A DNA stretch of 64,000 nt from Stercorarius parasiticus (Eukaryota; Chordata; Aves; Charadriiformes; Stercorariidae). The notes beneath the pieces are model-generated. The model was not told the DNA's origin and searched no databases. It worked only from the letters and a program-made list of their open reading frames with translations. Below, piece by piece: positions 48,158-61,896 of the stretch. The position numbers and the translations under genes were made by a program. Position 1 is the first letter of the stretch. Each line of letters starts with the position of its first letter. The stretch spans positions 822,805 to 886,804 of the forward strand of contig VWZL01000360.1 in NCBI GenBank assembly GCA_013396915.1. The letters run 5' to 3'.

Positions 48158-49879
48158 CATGTAAAAATCTCTGTACAGAAGAACACTGATAACTCAGTGC
48201 CCCTCAGCTGGGCCCTAATAGCTCTCCACTTGCAGCTGACACTTGTCTGCAGACAGTGAAGAGATACACAGTATAAAGCAAACAACCATTTCTGTTTTCT
48301 TTAACACTTTCTGTGCTACCCACAGGTTTCCCAAGGCAGACAAGACCTAGGTCTTGCTTTTTCCAGTTTTATCTTATATAAAGTTAAGAGATACTAGGCA
48401 AAGACATAGCAGGGAAGCAAAGGGTGTTTTATGTTTCTTCCTCCGACACATACAATCCCTGAACTCCTCAAATAACTAGAGGAGTTTGTAAAACTTGCAT
48501 TAAATGTATAACATTAATAACAAATGAAACAACTTGTGAGTATATCCAGCTACACTGTAATTCCTTTAGCAAATCTTCTAATGAAGTGACCAGAATTCAG
48601 GGCCCAACTGAAACTACTAAGCAATTATTTCTTGCACATTCTGGAGAAATAACTTAAAGTAACATGCAAACTGTTTGGTGATGACAGGCAGACAGGGAAA
48701 AAGTCAAAGGTGAGGGTTCTAGCATCATTACTGTGTGACAACTGTTAGCAACATTAAAAGAAGAAAAAAAAAAAAAAAGAAGAACAAAAAACAACCAAAC
48801 AACCACCACACAAAAACCCCAACATCTGTGACATGTTCCACAGGGCCCTGTGATTAATCACCTGCAATGATTCAACAGAGTGGCCCATTGCAACATCTGG
48901 CTTATCTTGTGGGAGATTTGGGCCAGAGGGGTATTAATCCTCCTACTTAAGGCCAGTGCCTAGAATGTAATTCAGAGAACATAAGGTGCCTACGCTGCAT
49001 AACTATTTTGCCCCTTTGATCTTCTCACGGGATATCACCATCAATTCACAACAGGAATAGGCAAAGGCAGGCAAATTTCATTATTTTCACTTTTAAAAGG
49101 AGGAAATCAAGACCAAAGCAAACAATAATTCTGACTTTAGCATTGCAAAGTCCAATAGCAGACCCCAAAAAACGAAACCCATGCCTACAACTCAGTGTCC
49201 AGCAGCCTGCTAACTGATTTCCCTGGCTGTGCAGCAGCAATCTAAATCCTGCGGACAAAGGACCCTAGAACAGAATGGACTGTCAGTCTTGGCAGATCGA
49301 CAGTGGCACTATGGCAAAGTGACAGGTTGAGGGGTTTATTGTGACCTTTTCAATAAAAAACTAATAAACAACAAAAATGAGGGAAAGCTGCAATTCAGGC
49401 TTTGTTTCACAAAACAGAAGATGGGCATGCAACTAACTGCAAGGTTCTGTAACCTTCTATCAGAAGCACATGTTACACCAAAGTTTAAGTCTGCAACACT
49501 GTAAATTACGTTTTCCTGACTACACTTTTAGAAATGAGATACGTATGCTTTCCCACACATTGCAAAGCAGCTGCAAACCTCTTCATCAAAAAAAAAAAAA
49601 AAATCAAAACAGGAAAACAGGAAGGCCAACAACCAGCTTTTACACTGTCCCTCTATGACATGCAGAAAATATCTTTCACGAAGGTAACTCAGGTTAGACT
49701 TTATAATCAAAGCTATATTTTACACCAAGGCAAACAAGACTTCTGCAAAGAGAATAAGCGAGATACCTTCTAAATATTTGCAAGCAATTAGAGCACAAAA
49801 CACTAGTGGCGTCCCCCAGCTATAAACCCGACGCTCTACAGCACGGTGGAAGGACACAGGACCGTTTTCACCCAGAAAC

Positions 49880-50370
49880 CTCGTCCGTAAGGCAACCCGA
49901 GGAAGCCCAGGCTCCTCCCTCGGCCCCGCCAGGGAGCGGCCCCTTCTCCCCAGACACACACGCGGGGCGGGGGGGGGCGACGACGGACGGTTACTGCTAC
50001 TTTTACCCCCCGGTTCCCCCCTCACGGGAAGCTCCTTCTTTCTCTCCATCAACCTACCTCCGTAGCTAGCACCGCCTGCAGACCCGCTGGCTGAAGCCGC
50101 CCGGCGCTGCCATCTCCCCCCGCCAGCTGCCCCGGCTCCAGCCCGGCCCCTCCCAACGGCTTCCGGCCGCCTCCAACGTCAGGTCGGACGCCGGTTCCGG
50201 CCCAGGCCTGGCCGTCCCGGTCCCGAGGTACCCGGCTCTGCTACCCCTGGAGGACGCCCGGCTCCCCGGGTGTGTTTGCCGTGAGCCGGGTAGGAAGGGA
50301 CGGCGGGGACCGTCGGAGAGCGCTGCGGGGCCCAAGCCGAGCCGCCCCACGGGCCCCTGCCCGACCCGCC
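49880..50370 (-). promoter_or_regulatory. LGALS8: CpG-island promoter of LGALS8 with 5' non-coding exon
   Basis: This is the only strongly GC- and CpG-rich stretch of the window. On the minus strand a good donor (GAG|gtaggt) ends a non-coding exon at 50058. A YY1-like element (GCCATCT on +, 50109-50115) and an ETS-like site (CTTCCGG, 50160-50166) lie just upstream, as in housekeeping promoters where YY1 sits near the start site. From this I infer initiation near 50.1-50.2 kb. No TATA box. A G-run at 49961-49978 could fold as a quadruplex. A divergent + strand transcript is possible but not shown. Confidence 0.75.
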
Positions 50371-50549
50371 CTGGATGGACGAATGCTAAAGTAACAAACT
50401 GGTCGCGAAGTTAATTCACCTCCTTAACGCTACCCACAAGCTTCCCCGCAAACTCTTCGCTGCTTCTGTGCTTCGTGTTTCCTCTGTAGGTCCCTTGTTG
50501 CAGCCTAAGCCCACCTCCTCCTAGCTGGACGCGATATCGAAACCTCTGT

Positions 50550-50994
50550 GACTGGTAACTCTAAATCATTTGGGTAAATGACTCTTGACAAGACAATGGG
50601 ATAGAAGGAACAAAAGGACCTAAAAACAGGTAGCAGAAACTTCAGGGGCTGATTGCCCAAGAAACTTGGCATGAAACACGTCCTTAAGGTGAACTTGACT
50701 AATTCTATTATGAAAACCACTCCTCTAGAAGTGGACAGGACATTTTACACCAATCGGCCTGAAGACAAAGAACTATAAGCTCCAGTAAAAAGTTGATAAA
50801 CAATTAATATGTTAATTATGCTAATTTACAGTGTATAAATGAATGACTGTTTCAATGCTGGGTGTGCTAGCTTTGTGGAAATATCCCCTAGCACCCTTTT
50901 CTGGGCAGAACTTTTAATAAATAGCTAATACTTCGACTCTGTGTGTTACTGGCTTGCACACTGAGTGAACGATCCCATGAGTTTTGGGACGGCA
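50550..50994 (+). mobile_element. Probable solo LTR, ERVL-like
   Basis: A stretch with LTR layout: TATAAAT at 50834-50840, CTAGCACCC and CTGGGCAG upstream of AATAAA at 50916-50921. The tail reads GCTTGCACACTGAGTGAACG and then TTTTGGGACGGCA, ending in CA. I recall this tail as that of avian ERVL LTRs. The 5' edge (TG near 50547) is approximate and no clear target duplication was found. No internal retroviral sequence follows, so it looks solo. It lies about 200 bases upstream of the LGALS8 CpG island, opposite in direction to LGALS8. Confidence 0.6.
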
Positions 50995-52595
50995 CTGTGA
51001 CCTGACCCAAATGCAGTTTTCAAAGCCGACTGGGCCATTTGTTGCTCCAGGACTGTGGAGTTTCTGAAACCTGTAAAACTTATACCCACTCCCAATCTTA
51101 TACCCGCAGCACCAAGGACATGCTTTTATCCTCCTGTTCCCCCACAGGCTTCACTAAGGTGCTTTTGGCTGTTTCAGTCTAGTAAGCAGGTAGGGCAATG
51201 AAGTCCCTAGTAGTTTTATAGCTGGTGTAGCAACAAGCTGCTCAGAGAAGCAGTATTTAAAGCTCCCCCTGTTCATAGGCTGGATGGGGGAAAGATAAGC
51301 ACAAAAATAAAGGTTGCAATAGAAAAGGCCTACAAAATTAAATCACTGTATAGTATTCAATTACAGACATTCAGTGTTTCTTTGCCTTGCAGGGAGCAGT
51401 GCACATGGCTATATAGCAAAGTTAGAATGGTACAGAAATGGATAAGCGACTCGTCACAAAGACCATTTCCATATCTTAGCTAGATAATATCCAGTCTTCT
51501 ACAATTAACAAGCACACAAAAAAACCAAAAGAAAACAACAACAACAAAAAACCAAACCATACCAAATCATATCTATTTGCTAGAGTTATGCTAACAGTTG
51601 TAGGATTGCCCTTTTAAAGGGTACACCAGCTTAGCTATATCAGATTTAAAGGACTGATCCACAGAAAGGTATGACAACATTTCTTTTGAGCAAAACTGCA
51701 GAAATGAGCTATTCAGATTAAAGAGCTGCAAAGCAGATCAGCTGGGGAAAGATACCTTAGAATCATACATGGTTTTGAGAGAGGACCAAGAACTATTTTC
51801 TGTAGTCAGGTGATAGCAAAAAGCCTGCTATTCAATTGTTCTAAAAAATTCCACTAGACTTTTTTTAAAAGAGAATAAAGAAAAAGTTCTAGAGCCTGAA
51901 CTACCACTTAGTTTTCCTTTGAAGCTATTGTTCTGGGCATTCTAATTTAGAGAGTAAAAAATTTTGATAAAACCAGACTGACAGAAGTACATGAAATGCC
52001 TTCACTTCTCAGTATTAGAAAGCAACCTCAAAGCAGGTTTGAAGCAGGTTCAGGTCAAACAACAGGGACAGAAAAGATGCTGAAGGGCTGTAGTAAAAAT
52101 GTAGTGATGCTGAAAGGAGGAGCAATAAGTGGAAGTGTTTCTAGAAGAATCACAGAAAATAAAGTTTTACTACTTTCTACTACTTCTGCCTCAGAGCTCT
52201 TCCACTTTTGGGAAGAAACAATGCAAAGGAAACACAGTGATTTAAAGCATGCACCAATTCTTTACTGAAGCAGAACAGCTGTTTGATTAACAGCCTTTGA
52301 AGGCTGAGTCATAGGCAGTTTGTGAAATTTGCAGGAAAATCCCTATTTCAACTCCCAAACCTAATGCACCATTGACAATGAGTCTGTCGGGTTACAGCTT
52401 GAGTAGCCTTGCACTACACTGCAGTTGTTTTGTTCATAGACTGTCATTTTCCTGCTGATTTCTTGTAACTGCTATTTTTAGCACCATTTACTAATGGCAG
52501 TCATGAGAGCAAATAGTAGAGTCTTCCCTTATTTCCACAGTCAAAGTCCTAATTCAGGCTTTTGCTTTTAAAGCTACAATTCGACTTGCACACCA
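50995..52595. other. Gene-free stretch upstream of LGALS8
   Basis: Mostly unique AT-rich sequence with a low-complexity CA/AAC patch near 51515-51560. No exon recognised on either strand. Confidence 0.6.
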
Positions 52596-52779
52596 CCATT
52601 GGAACAGGCTGCCCAGGGAAGCAGTTGAGGCACCATCCCTGGAGGTATTTAAAAGATGGGTAGACATAGCACTTAGAGATACGGTTTAGTGATGGGTTTT
52701 GTCAAGAGTTTGGTTGATGGTTGGACTAGATGATCTGAAAGGTTCCTTTCAACCTAGGCAATTCTATGATTCTATGATT
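52596..52779 (+). repeat. CR1 LINE fragment, 3' end (intergenic)
   Basis: GGAACAGGCTGCCCAGGGAA, then GGTTGGACTAGATGATCTGA and ATTCTATGATTCTATGATT. About 184 bases of CR1 tail, well preserved. Confidence 0.94.
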
Positions 52780-55700
52780 GCTGGGACTCTGTGTTATCCT
52801 GTCAGGATACTCTGACTTCCCATGTTCCAGCAGAATTTTGCTTGCTGGAGCAACAGAAGTGCTTTGTCAAGACAGAGGCAGACAATTTCAAGCTGAAGCT
52901 AATTTAGCAGCTATTCTTGGACGAAAGGTAGCATTTGAGGGAGGAGCCTCTTAACCCTAAGAAATTTTACCTGCCTTTCCTGCCCCAACCACAGGAACTG
53001 GGAGAGGAATATAAACACAAGACACCAGCAGTGCAGGAGATGCTGCTGCACGTCAGCTGCTACCATACCCAACCAGCACTACTGGGTACAGCCTTTATGA
53101 ACTTCCTGCTCATTTTCAGTGATAATTAGGTGATCTCCAAATCTTACATATTCCCTCTTGGGTACCAAGAACTGCTTTGATTCACCTCATTAAAAACTGC
53201 AATGTGATCTTTTACAGATTTAGCTTTCCATTCCTATTTCCCTTTCCACTTCAGAGAAGAGACGGACTTAAAACTTGAGAGCGGTGTCAGACCACAACCC
53301 ACTAATTAGGACAGACTGATGGTGTCTAGCGCCATTTTACACAGAGCTTTTGGATCTATGTGATTGAGTCTAATAGTGACAATTAATTTTTAGTTTAGAT
53401 AACTATTGTGTTCACTGCGTCTGTTGTCAGCGAAACTGGATTTGATATAGTTTGTTACAATCACCTGTATAATTGTAGCATGCTTCAGTGTAAGCTTCTG
53501 ACAGCAACACAGGCCATGCTAAATAACAGTTAAAGCCCACTCAGAAATCTGTGAAAATGGAACTAAACTGATGACAAGCCCCCTTTTTTAACCCCTTCTC
53601 ACATATTCAGTCAGGCGGCTTAACAAACACCACCTTATTGGATAGAAAAATAAGAGTACAACCGTAGACTATTTTGAGCCATCCTGTAATTTCTTGGTAA
53701 AGGAGCTGCTATGTTTGCTCCTTTTTTTCTGCAGTCAACACCTCATCTTACATCTGCACTTCTCCAAAGCAGAGGCTGGTGCCTTCCCTGCTGGGCAGCA
53801 GGTCTGCATCACAACTGCACCAGACTCAGCAGCATTACAAGCTGCTCTGTCCTTTGAGAGTTACTACAGCAGCACTCTGGCTCTGCTAGCTGCCTTAGCT
53901 GTCTGCTGCCTTTTGGCTCTCTGCTCCTGCTCTTCAGTTCCTCCCATTTTTCAGCAGAGCACCAGAAAGTATATGATTACATGCTACCCTGCTTCCTCAA
54001 AGGAGACTTCTTAAACAGAGCCCCTGTTCTTGCTTCCCAGCCTATAACCTGTACCTCTCAGGGCAGCAAGTCATTGTCCAAAGTCAGGGTAACAGCATAC
54101 ACAGTCATGCTTACTTGGCCCAATATTTTATACACAGTTCCAATTATAAAATTTCCACCAATTAACAGTGAGCTACTTAAAAAAGAGAAGTCCCTAGACT
54201 TGACACAAATAAGCACCTTTCAAAACCTCTCATGGGTCCCTTTTTGTTCAACTCTCCTGCTCTCCACAACTCAAAACACCATTCTTCCCTTTAAGTAAGA
54301 GGCTGCTTTTCCTTTTTAGGCCTATCCAGCACTTTCTGTAATAGGTTACTTGCAGTTTCTCAATCTTCAAATATGCTTATTTACTTTTCTTCCTAACCTA
54401 CGTACCAAAGCCCAAAGTTACGCTGACTTTAGTCCAGGGGTAGGGTTGGGTGCCCCGCTGGCTACATTTGTCCTTTTCCTGATGCATACAGTACCATAAC
54501 AGCTTCCTAAGTACTGTGTTCTTTTGAGGTTGGTAAAAGACATCTGTGGTCTGGTAGAGACAAAACTGGCTCTACCACATCAAGTCCAAGGGTCACATAC
54601 CCACAGCCATTATAGAGAGTGGCCATCACGAGCTGCCTAGAGGAGCAGAGTGAGAACCGAGGGAAGCACGCAGTACAACACATTCAGCTTCTGACCATCA
54701 TCCTTTTAGGACTTTCTGAACCAAAAGTTACAATTGCACCATCTTACTGAGTAAGCAGACAATGAATTAGCCCAATTCATTTTTAGGTCAATAACACCAC
54801 TTTTGGGCCTCCACAACAAGATCCATGGCAGCATGTAGTATATTTTAATGAATCACTGTCTGAATATCCTTCAAGTAAAATCCTGTCCAGGACCAGAGGC
54901 TTCTGCCCACTGTATGTACCGCTTATATGGTAATGCTATGACCATTCAATATTAATAACTTCAATGGCTCTCTGCAGGTCTTATCAAGGGTCCTTAACAA
55001 GCTCATAACAGATTAAAAATATGGGTTATGACAAGTTTGTTTGTCCTCACCCAAAGCTAATGGATACACACATTATCTAGCTTTGCAGTAAGGCAATCAA
55101 AGTAGACTACTAGTTCCCATTAAGAAATGTGCCCAGTGGAAGTTACTCTCAGCTAATCTTTTTTATATTGTTGTGTGGTACCAGAATAATTAATTTCTTC
55201 CCCTATTTAATACAGTACTAGCACACTGTACTCTTCAGCAGAAATTTTATGTGTAAGGACTTCATATGATCTCAAAAGCCTGACATTGTGTCTTCCATAG
55301 CTTTAGTGGATTTGTGCATTACAACATTTTCTGATGGAAATTATTACCCTAGCTTCTTTGAAAGGCTTTAGATTCAAAGTGGACATGAGTCACCACTTCT
55401 TGGTACACCAAGATTAAAACTTCAGTTGACAGTCCAGCTGGTTCAGCTGTTATTTAGTAACAAGTTAATCAGTGGCCTTCCATAACTCTTCCTTGAAATG
55501 TCAATACTTAGCTCCAGTGATCATTCAGATCTTACAGTTTTCAGTATAAAGCCTAAATGCACAAATCTTAGAAATCACATGGAACAAAATAACCCCTTCA
55601 AAAGCTTAAAATGCTACTGCTACTTCAGAAACTACTAAGTAGTCTATTTTTTTGTTGCAATGACTGCTTTTTAAGGCAAAAGGTTGAAGAGAAGCATAGG

Positions 55701-58700
55701 AGCAAACAAGATACAGATTAGGTATGAAGGCCAAAGGACAAATGAGTTACAGAGAAAGCACTGGCCCTTTTAAAAACCAATTATAGGCCATATAACCCTT
55801 AAAACATACTTGCCCCTTCTTTTTTAAAATGAATGAGACAACACTCTAGGATTCTGAAAGTAGTCAGGATCACTTCTTCATTTGCATTGCAACAGATACC
55901 AGGGCAAACCTGTGCCTACACCTGCCCTGTCTCCTTCCCCTAGAAGATGATCGTGCCACAGTCTACACAAACATAGTGCCTCAGACCACATCTACCTTGT
56001 GAGATTAAAAAAAGAAACATCACACATCTATGCAAAACAAAAAACTGTGTGTTGTTCTCTAAACTAGACTGTGACAAAATCCAAGAACCTTAGGACTACA
56101 CCTTCACGCCTTAGCTACACCAACATCCTTATTGAAGTTGCCTTTGGATCTCCCTGTAGGGTCTGCTGTTACAATGGGCTCCCTTGCCCTCAGCATTGCT
56201 GCATTTTCAAGGGAAAAATGAGAGGGCTGTAGTATCACCACTCACCACCAGATGGTAGGTGTTTTCTGATGGCTAGAGGGGAATAGGCTTTTAATAGACC
56301 TTTGAGTTGGTGAACTCCTCAGCTTCAGAGAAAGTAGAGACAAATGTAAATAGGACAAAAAAAAATCTAATAAACTATTTATGGGATCGTGAATGAACTG
56401 AGGCTTGAGAGAGTGGGGGAAACTCACATATATTGGGCACAAACATGAAAAAAACCCTCAACTTAGACTCAAGATATTATTGCTAGCATAAGGATTTGGC
56501 TGCCCCTTTCTATTTCTTATCCTGGCTCTTCCTGTTAAGAAACTTTTTAGTTTTGTTAGATGTGTTTTATGTCATCAACAACATGAAACTTTGGTTATTT
56601 TTGCAGACAAAAAGCATTCCCAAACTAAATATTGGGTAATTTTCAAGCAAACTCATAATTAAAAAAAGCACCTTTATGTGGATATGTAAAGTTGCATATC
56701 TATCTCATGCTGTACACAGATACACAGAACATTTATTTTCCAAGTTGCTAACACATTTGACCTTGTTTCTGGAGTTTTCTCAAAAAAGAAGTTGAAAGAT
56801 GCAGCTGTAAATAACTAAAATTTTCAGTAAAGGAAACTATTTCTGTACATATATCAGAGGAAAAAGAAAATTAATACCATAGACATTACTTCTCACTAAT
56901 TATTTCTGACAGAAGCTACTTCTTTCTCATCTCTTCTCCAGTTTTAACCCTCATCTTCGTAGCACTGTGAAGACCAGTAAACAAAGCCTGAACAAACCCA
57001 ACACACCAATACTCTTTCGTGTTGGAGTTCAAAAAGGCCAAAGCCAACCTTGCTGATCCCATCCTAACAAAACTTGAGCTGCTTTATCTTTCTCACATTT
57101 AAGATTCTCATGCGACTGTCACTACCACAGTAACAAATACGCATTTACCCCAACGACCTGCCTTAGAAATCAAGAATCACCATTTTACAAAGGTAAAATA
57201 CCGAGATCAAACCAACTAGTAAGTCTGCCCAGCTGTTTAATTGCCCCTGCCCCAACAGAGGGTACAGGCAAGCCTTTCCCAGGTCTGTCAAATCCTCTTT
57301 GCCATTAGCTTCTTGTAAGATGGAGTCAGTCCCAGTTCTTGGCCAAGGTACAAACTTACAAATACTACAGACTCCACCTTTCCAACTAAAACCTTCTTAG
57401 TGCTGCCTGTAATCAGCCTGTCTGACCAGTGGATCCATACTTCCCCTACCCAGCTAAGGCTAACAGCTGACTATAGCGATGTAATCAGGACTAGCTGAGC
57501 TCAGCGGCAAGGAAAAGTACTTCAAAACAGGCAATAAGCACAAGTGCTCATTTAATGGTCTGCCCTACTGTCCAGAACTGACCCAAAACTTAAGACTTAC
57601 ACGATATATTGAAATTAGTTATGAATAACTAATTGCTTTTCCTTCATGGACAGAGAACATGATATGCTGCAAAAATTGCAGAATTAGGCTGCTCTTTAAA
57701 TTATTATAAATACCATGCACTTTCTTTGACCTTGTTTAGACAACTCTGTTCTCTGACAATTTCCAACTATGTCTGGCCACAAGTCAACACTGTTACCCTA
57801 ACTTAAACCACCATAAGGCAGAATTTACATTTTTTTCTACTTCCTAACAGCTTGATTTGGAACTGTGGGAGGCAGTCAGTTCAAGACCGTGAAAAATATG
57901 CAGTCTCTTGCACAAAGCATTGCCCAGACTGAGCTGCAGCTCTCCATTATTCCACAGTGATTCAGGAAGAAGTATGGTTTACAGTTTCTGTACAACTTAC
58001 TTCCAAGCAAGCACCTGGGGCCATGCTGACTACCCTATCCTTTATGGTAGGCTTCCAAAGGACAGCCCTAAACCCATCTCACATTCCTGCCCACAGATCA
58101 AAAGGAAGTGCATGCAGCGAATAAGGCAACTGGACACTATCACCGTTTTGTTGAGGATGCTCCACAGTTGACCTCACAGCAAAACTAACGGCTCCTGGAG
58201 CACAGGACTGTACTTTTGCTGTTGAAGAACAAACACAGGCTCACTATGTCTTAGATAAAGATGCAGGAATTAAAAGAATATAGTGGTTTGGACATCTTCA
58301 TAGAAGCTAAAGTGGGTGGGAAGGGCCATTGATTATCCTGCAGGCACAGAGATGGCAACCAAAGACCTGGAAATCTCTGAAGGGAGAGCAAGTCTTGTAC
58401 AGGAATAGGAGAAAGATGTAATGGAACAAAACTGATAGTCTAGTAGAGCCTTTACAGTGTCCATGTGATCCTCTAACCTTCAGTATCAGGTTGGTTTTTA
58501 ATTCAGGAAGACTTCACCCAGTGTAGGTTTCGTACCTCTCTATAGTTTGTAACTCCACTGCAAGTTTCTAGATAAACATCTTTGTTCATCATCTTATCAA
58601 AATTAACTCATTTTTCATAAGGAAAAGATAAAAAAAGTGCATCTTCCTTTCTCGAACAGCAGTATCTGTTGCAAACATAGATGCTTTAAGACGATGTTTT

Positions 58701-59040
58701 TTACACAGCACAACTAGTTGATAGTTCAGTGGTTCCAAGCTGACTGGTGGGAAGGAAAACAGCTGTTTTCCTAGCTGTAATAAAAACAAATACAATAAAG
58801 TCAAACATTGACAATCTATATTTCTTCTAAAAATAGTATGCATTATAACAGAAGATATAAGAATTAACTGAAGATTCAGACCCAATATCTTGTAAACAGA
58901 TATAAAACTAAAAAAAGTGTGTACATCTCAATTCATGCCATACAAAGAGGAAAAAAATATTTCAAGTATACTAATCCAGTGTGTGTTGAAGTTTAAGGCT
59001 AACATTTTCAACCTTCAGTGCTGAATTTATGCAGAATCCA
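52780..59040. other. Gene-free stretch between LGALS8 and EDARADD
   Basis: About 6 kb without a recognisable exon, RNA gene or large repeat. Open frames here are short, lack family resemblance and are not flanked by convincing splice sites. It may contain regulatory sequence for either neighbour, but nothing specific is visible. Confidence 0.6.
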
Positions 59041-59062
59041 CATATGAACTCTCAGAAGCAGC

Positions 59063-61519
59063 TTTATTTCCATCAGACATGAATCCTTGCAGCTGACATT
59101 GACTTTTCAAGAGCTTCAAGAGATCAGAACTCATTTCCACAAGACAACAGTGTTTCTTCAAGATTTTACAAGTTTTAGCCAGAAGACAGGAAAAGGCGTA
59201 GATTTCAATTGAACATCTTGATTCAGAAATGCTGCTGCATCATTTCATGTTCCCATTCTGAGTCTTAGGTGAGAGGTCCAGCTCCTTGCTGGACTGGACC
59301 TACCGAAGCAGAGCATACTTTAATACCACACACATAGAACTGTGGTATGTTATTGGGGAGAAAAGCTGTTTTGGCATATGTGCCAGCACTCATCACTCTG
59401 AAAAACAACTTGACACATGATCCTAAATCATGCATATAGCAGGCCTAAAGTATGAGGAGTACATTGGACAAGTTGTATTAAGAGCTATTTGCCCATACAC
59501 AGTGGATGCCTCTGTAGGAATTGAAAGTAGCAGGCAGCCCAGTCACAGGCAGTAGTCATCAAAGCTAATTCTAGAGCTCCTAACTAAAGAGAAGATTATT
59601 TGCAAAAGTTATAGTTGACAGACATCTTTTGGGAAACCCCTGTTCCTAGAAGAGGGACATGAAACATTTGAACTGCAGCCCCAACAAAATAGAGCAGTAC
59701 AATTTCCTCTTTAAAATATGGCTAGAAAACTTACTAGTTCTAAAGAGTAGCAGCGTTTTTGAGGAATAGTTAAAAAAAAAAAGTTATTAAAAATTCCGGT
59801 CTTCTACAAGCTTTTAAAAAATTCAAACCTCAAATTTAGGTCAGTCTTTTACCTTGAAACTAGATTTTCAGCTTCTTGAAGTCACTAAAATAAAGCTAAT
59901 TTATGTCACCCCAGAACTAATGCCTGACATTAAAAATGTTAGTCTTTACTTCTAGATCCTCTGTAACCATATCATTCAGTATCTATAGGACAGTATTACT
60001 AGAGGTCCCTTTTCATTCTCTTACAGTTAAGAAACTCAGTATACAGCATCAGAATTCCCTCAGCTTTGCTACTAATTCTTAGTCATTTCTACTCAAGAAA
60101 AGTAAACAGTGCATCAACCTGTACCCCATTCTAGTTTTGCCCCACATCTTGACATACTGTTCACCAGTGCTTTGGTATATACACCTATGTACATATTAGT
60201 ATTGTCTGAGATGCTTTTAGTAAGGGTAACAACTAGAAGTATGTTTAAGTCACAACATTTTTGTGTGTGGCATTATAGCTATAAGTACTTTATACATTGT
60301 ATTGTGTAACTGATTTTTCAGGAGTTTTTTTAAAACATTAGAACACAGAAGAATGGTAGGAAAAAGACCAATTTCTAAAATATTTAAAGTGTAAACAGCG
60401 TAATTCAGAGTATCAAAATTCTTTGAAAAACATCAGTCTAAACCACCATAAGTGCTTAATATCCATCCACCTGGACTGTAGATGAACTCCCCTGTTCATT
60501 TCCCATCACAGTGGCTTTCATCAATACATAAATTTGTGCTAGTTTCACACGTGCAACTAGTTTGGTCTGGGACAGAAAGTAGGGTAACCCACAGGACTGT
60601 AAAGAAAACCACAGGCTGTGAAAAGGGAAGCACACTCAACACTAAGGATATACTGTGGGTGAGGCATTAGCCATCACCTCACACTGCAAAGGGAGAGGCA
60701 TTCAAGATAAACAGGTAAGTACACTCATAGCGTACATTTTCTTCAAAACTTTGGAAACTAATTTTAAATATAAAGCATTTTAATTGGTTTTTTTGGTCCC
60801 TAGTGGTTATGGGCTGGAAAGGGTCTCTGAATTGCATGATTTCTTCTATAGCAAATATATGCCCTATGATGTAGAAGTATGCAAATAATTGTTTTGTTTA
60901 ACACCTATTTTTGTTTATACAAGAGATTTAAAGCTTAATAGTGTCTGAATGTGATGTTGAAACGTTGAATTAATTGTAACATGCAAATACAAACTGCTGC
61001 TTGGAACACTGAGGTGTTCCCGTGCCAAAACCAGTGTCATAAAGCTTAAAAAAAAAATTTTAAAAAAGAGAAAGAAAAAAAAAACCTCCTCATCTTCTAC
61101 TACATAGAACATATAAAATTGTGGAAGGGCTGCCAGTAAGGCCAAGAGACTTGCCTTCTAATTGTGGCTTTCCCAATAGCAACAGCACACAACTGACATG
61201 GTTCACAACTGTTGCAGTACAACCAGTAGTCTGGCTTTTTCACTCCTCTTCTGCTTGGGAAGCCTACGAACAGCAGCAAAGAACTGAAGGCGTTTGTAGA
61301 CTCAAGAACCCAACCTGCATTATTCCATCCACTTTTGGCAGGTTATCTTTGCAACCCTGGGGGCACAGAACATATATATGTGTATACAGTACATAAAGTT
61401 TACATGGTATACAAACCATCAGTATAGGCGCTCTCTCTCTCTTGCAAGGGAAACTTCCCATGTACTAGTGGCAGCTAGTCCCAGTGTTTAACATGTACAG
61501 ACTAACAACTTTCTTTGAC
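59063..61519 (-). other. EDARADD: Candidate EDARADD 3' UTR
   Basis: After the EDARADD stop on the minus strand there is no further coding match. Candidate signals are ATTAAA (TTTAAT on +) near 60778-60783 and AATAAA (TTTATT on +) near 59063. Either could end the transcript. An A-rich patch at about 61049-61084 is internal. The extent is inference. Confidence 0.35.
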
Positions 61520-61896
61520 CTAGAAGTCATTCTGGTAAGTTCTGTTCCCTCTCTTGGGCCATTCCTCCTCCACCCATTTCAGCAGCACTTTCACAACATC
61601 AATTCTCTTATAAAATTTACAGAGATCAATCAGCTGCTCCACAGTCCTATCACTATTCCGTAGCAAGAACTCCAAGGTGGGACTTTGGGGCTTCTGTTCA
61701 AGGAAACACAATTCATCGTAAGTCATCCCCCACTTGCTTGCTAAATTTCTCCAGTTTTTCACTGTTGGGTGGCAGGGATCCAGCTTTAGCCTCACTGTGT
61801 ACAACAAGTCCTCATCATTGAGCATGTCACTGATGGTCGGTGCACGGAATAAGCACAAGGAGCAGGTGCCATTTTCCTTGCAGGTTTTCTTGAGAT
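61520..61896 (-). CDS. EDARADD: EDARADD last coding exon (death domain)
   Basis: EDARADD is the cytoplasmic adaptor that joins the ectodysplasin receptor EDAR through a death domain and passes the signal to TRAF/TAB/NF-kB. In birds the EDA pathway patterns feather placodes. The exon follows acceptor tttcactgcag and has 124 whole codons before TAG at 61520-61522. It starts [19 protein letters not shown], a short Cys-rich lead, then the death domain with [40 protein letters not shown] and a final VEEEWPKR. It is closely similar to human over the domain. The exon begins with two bases of a split codon, so at least one more exon lies upstream (higher coordinates), not identified in the remaining 2.1 kb. 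Confidence 0.96.

Noticed and set aside
49806..50069. 87-codon open frame on + in the CpG island
   Set aside because: Same reason: GC-rich with low stop density, no homology seen.
50066..50350. 94-codon open frame on - across the CpG island
   Set aside because: GC-rich regions lack stops by chance; the sequence contains the LGALS8 non-coding exon and promoter.
53694..54014. 106-codon open frame on + rich in Leu, Ala and Cys (looks like a signal or membrane segment)
   Set aside because: Isolated, no promoter, splice context or homologue recognised; the composition follows from a CTG/GCT-rich stretch.
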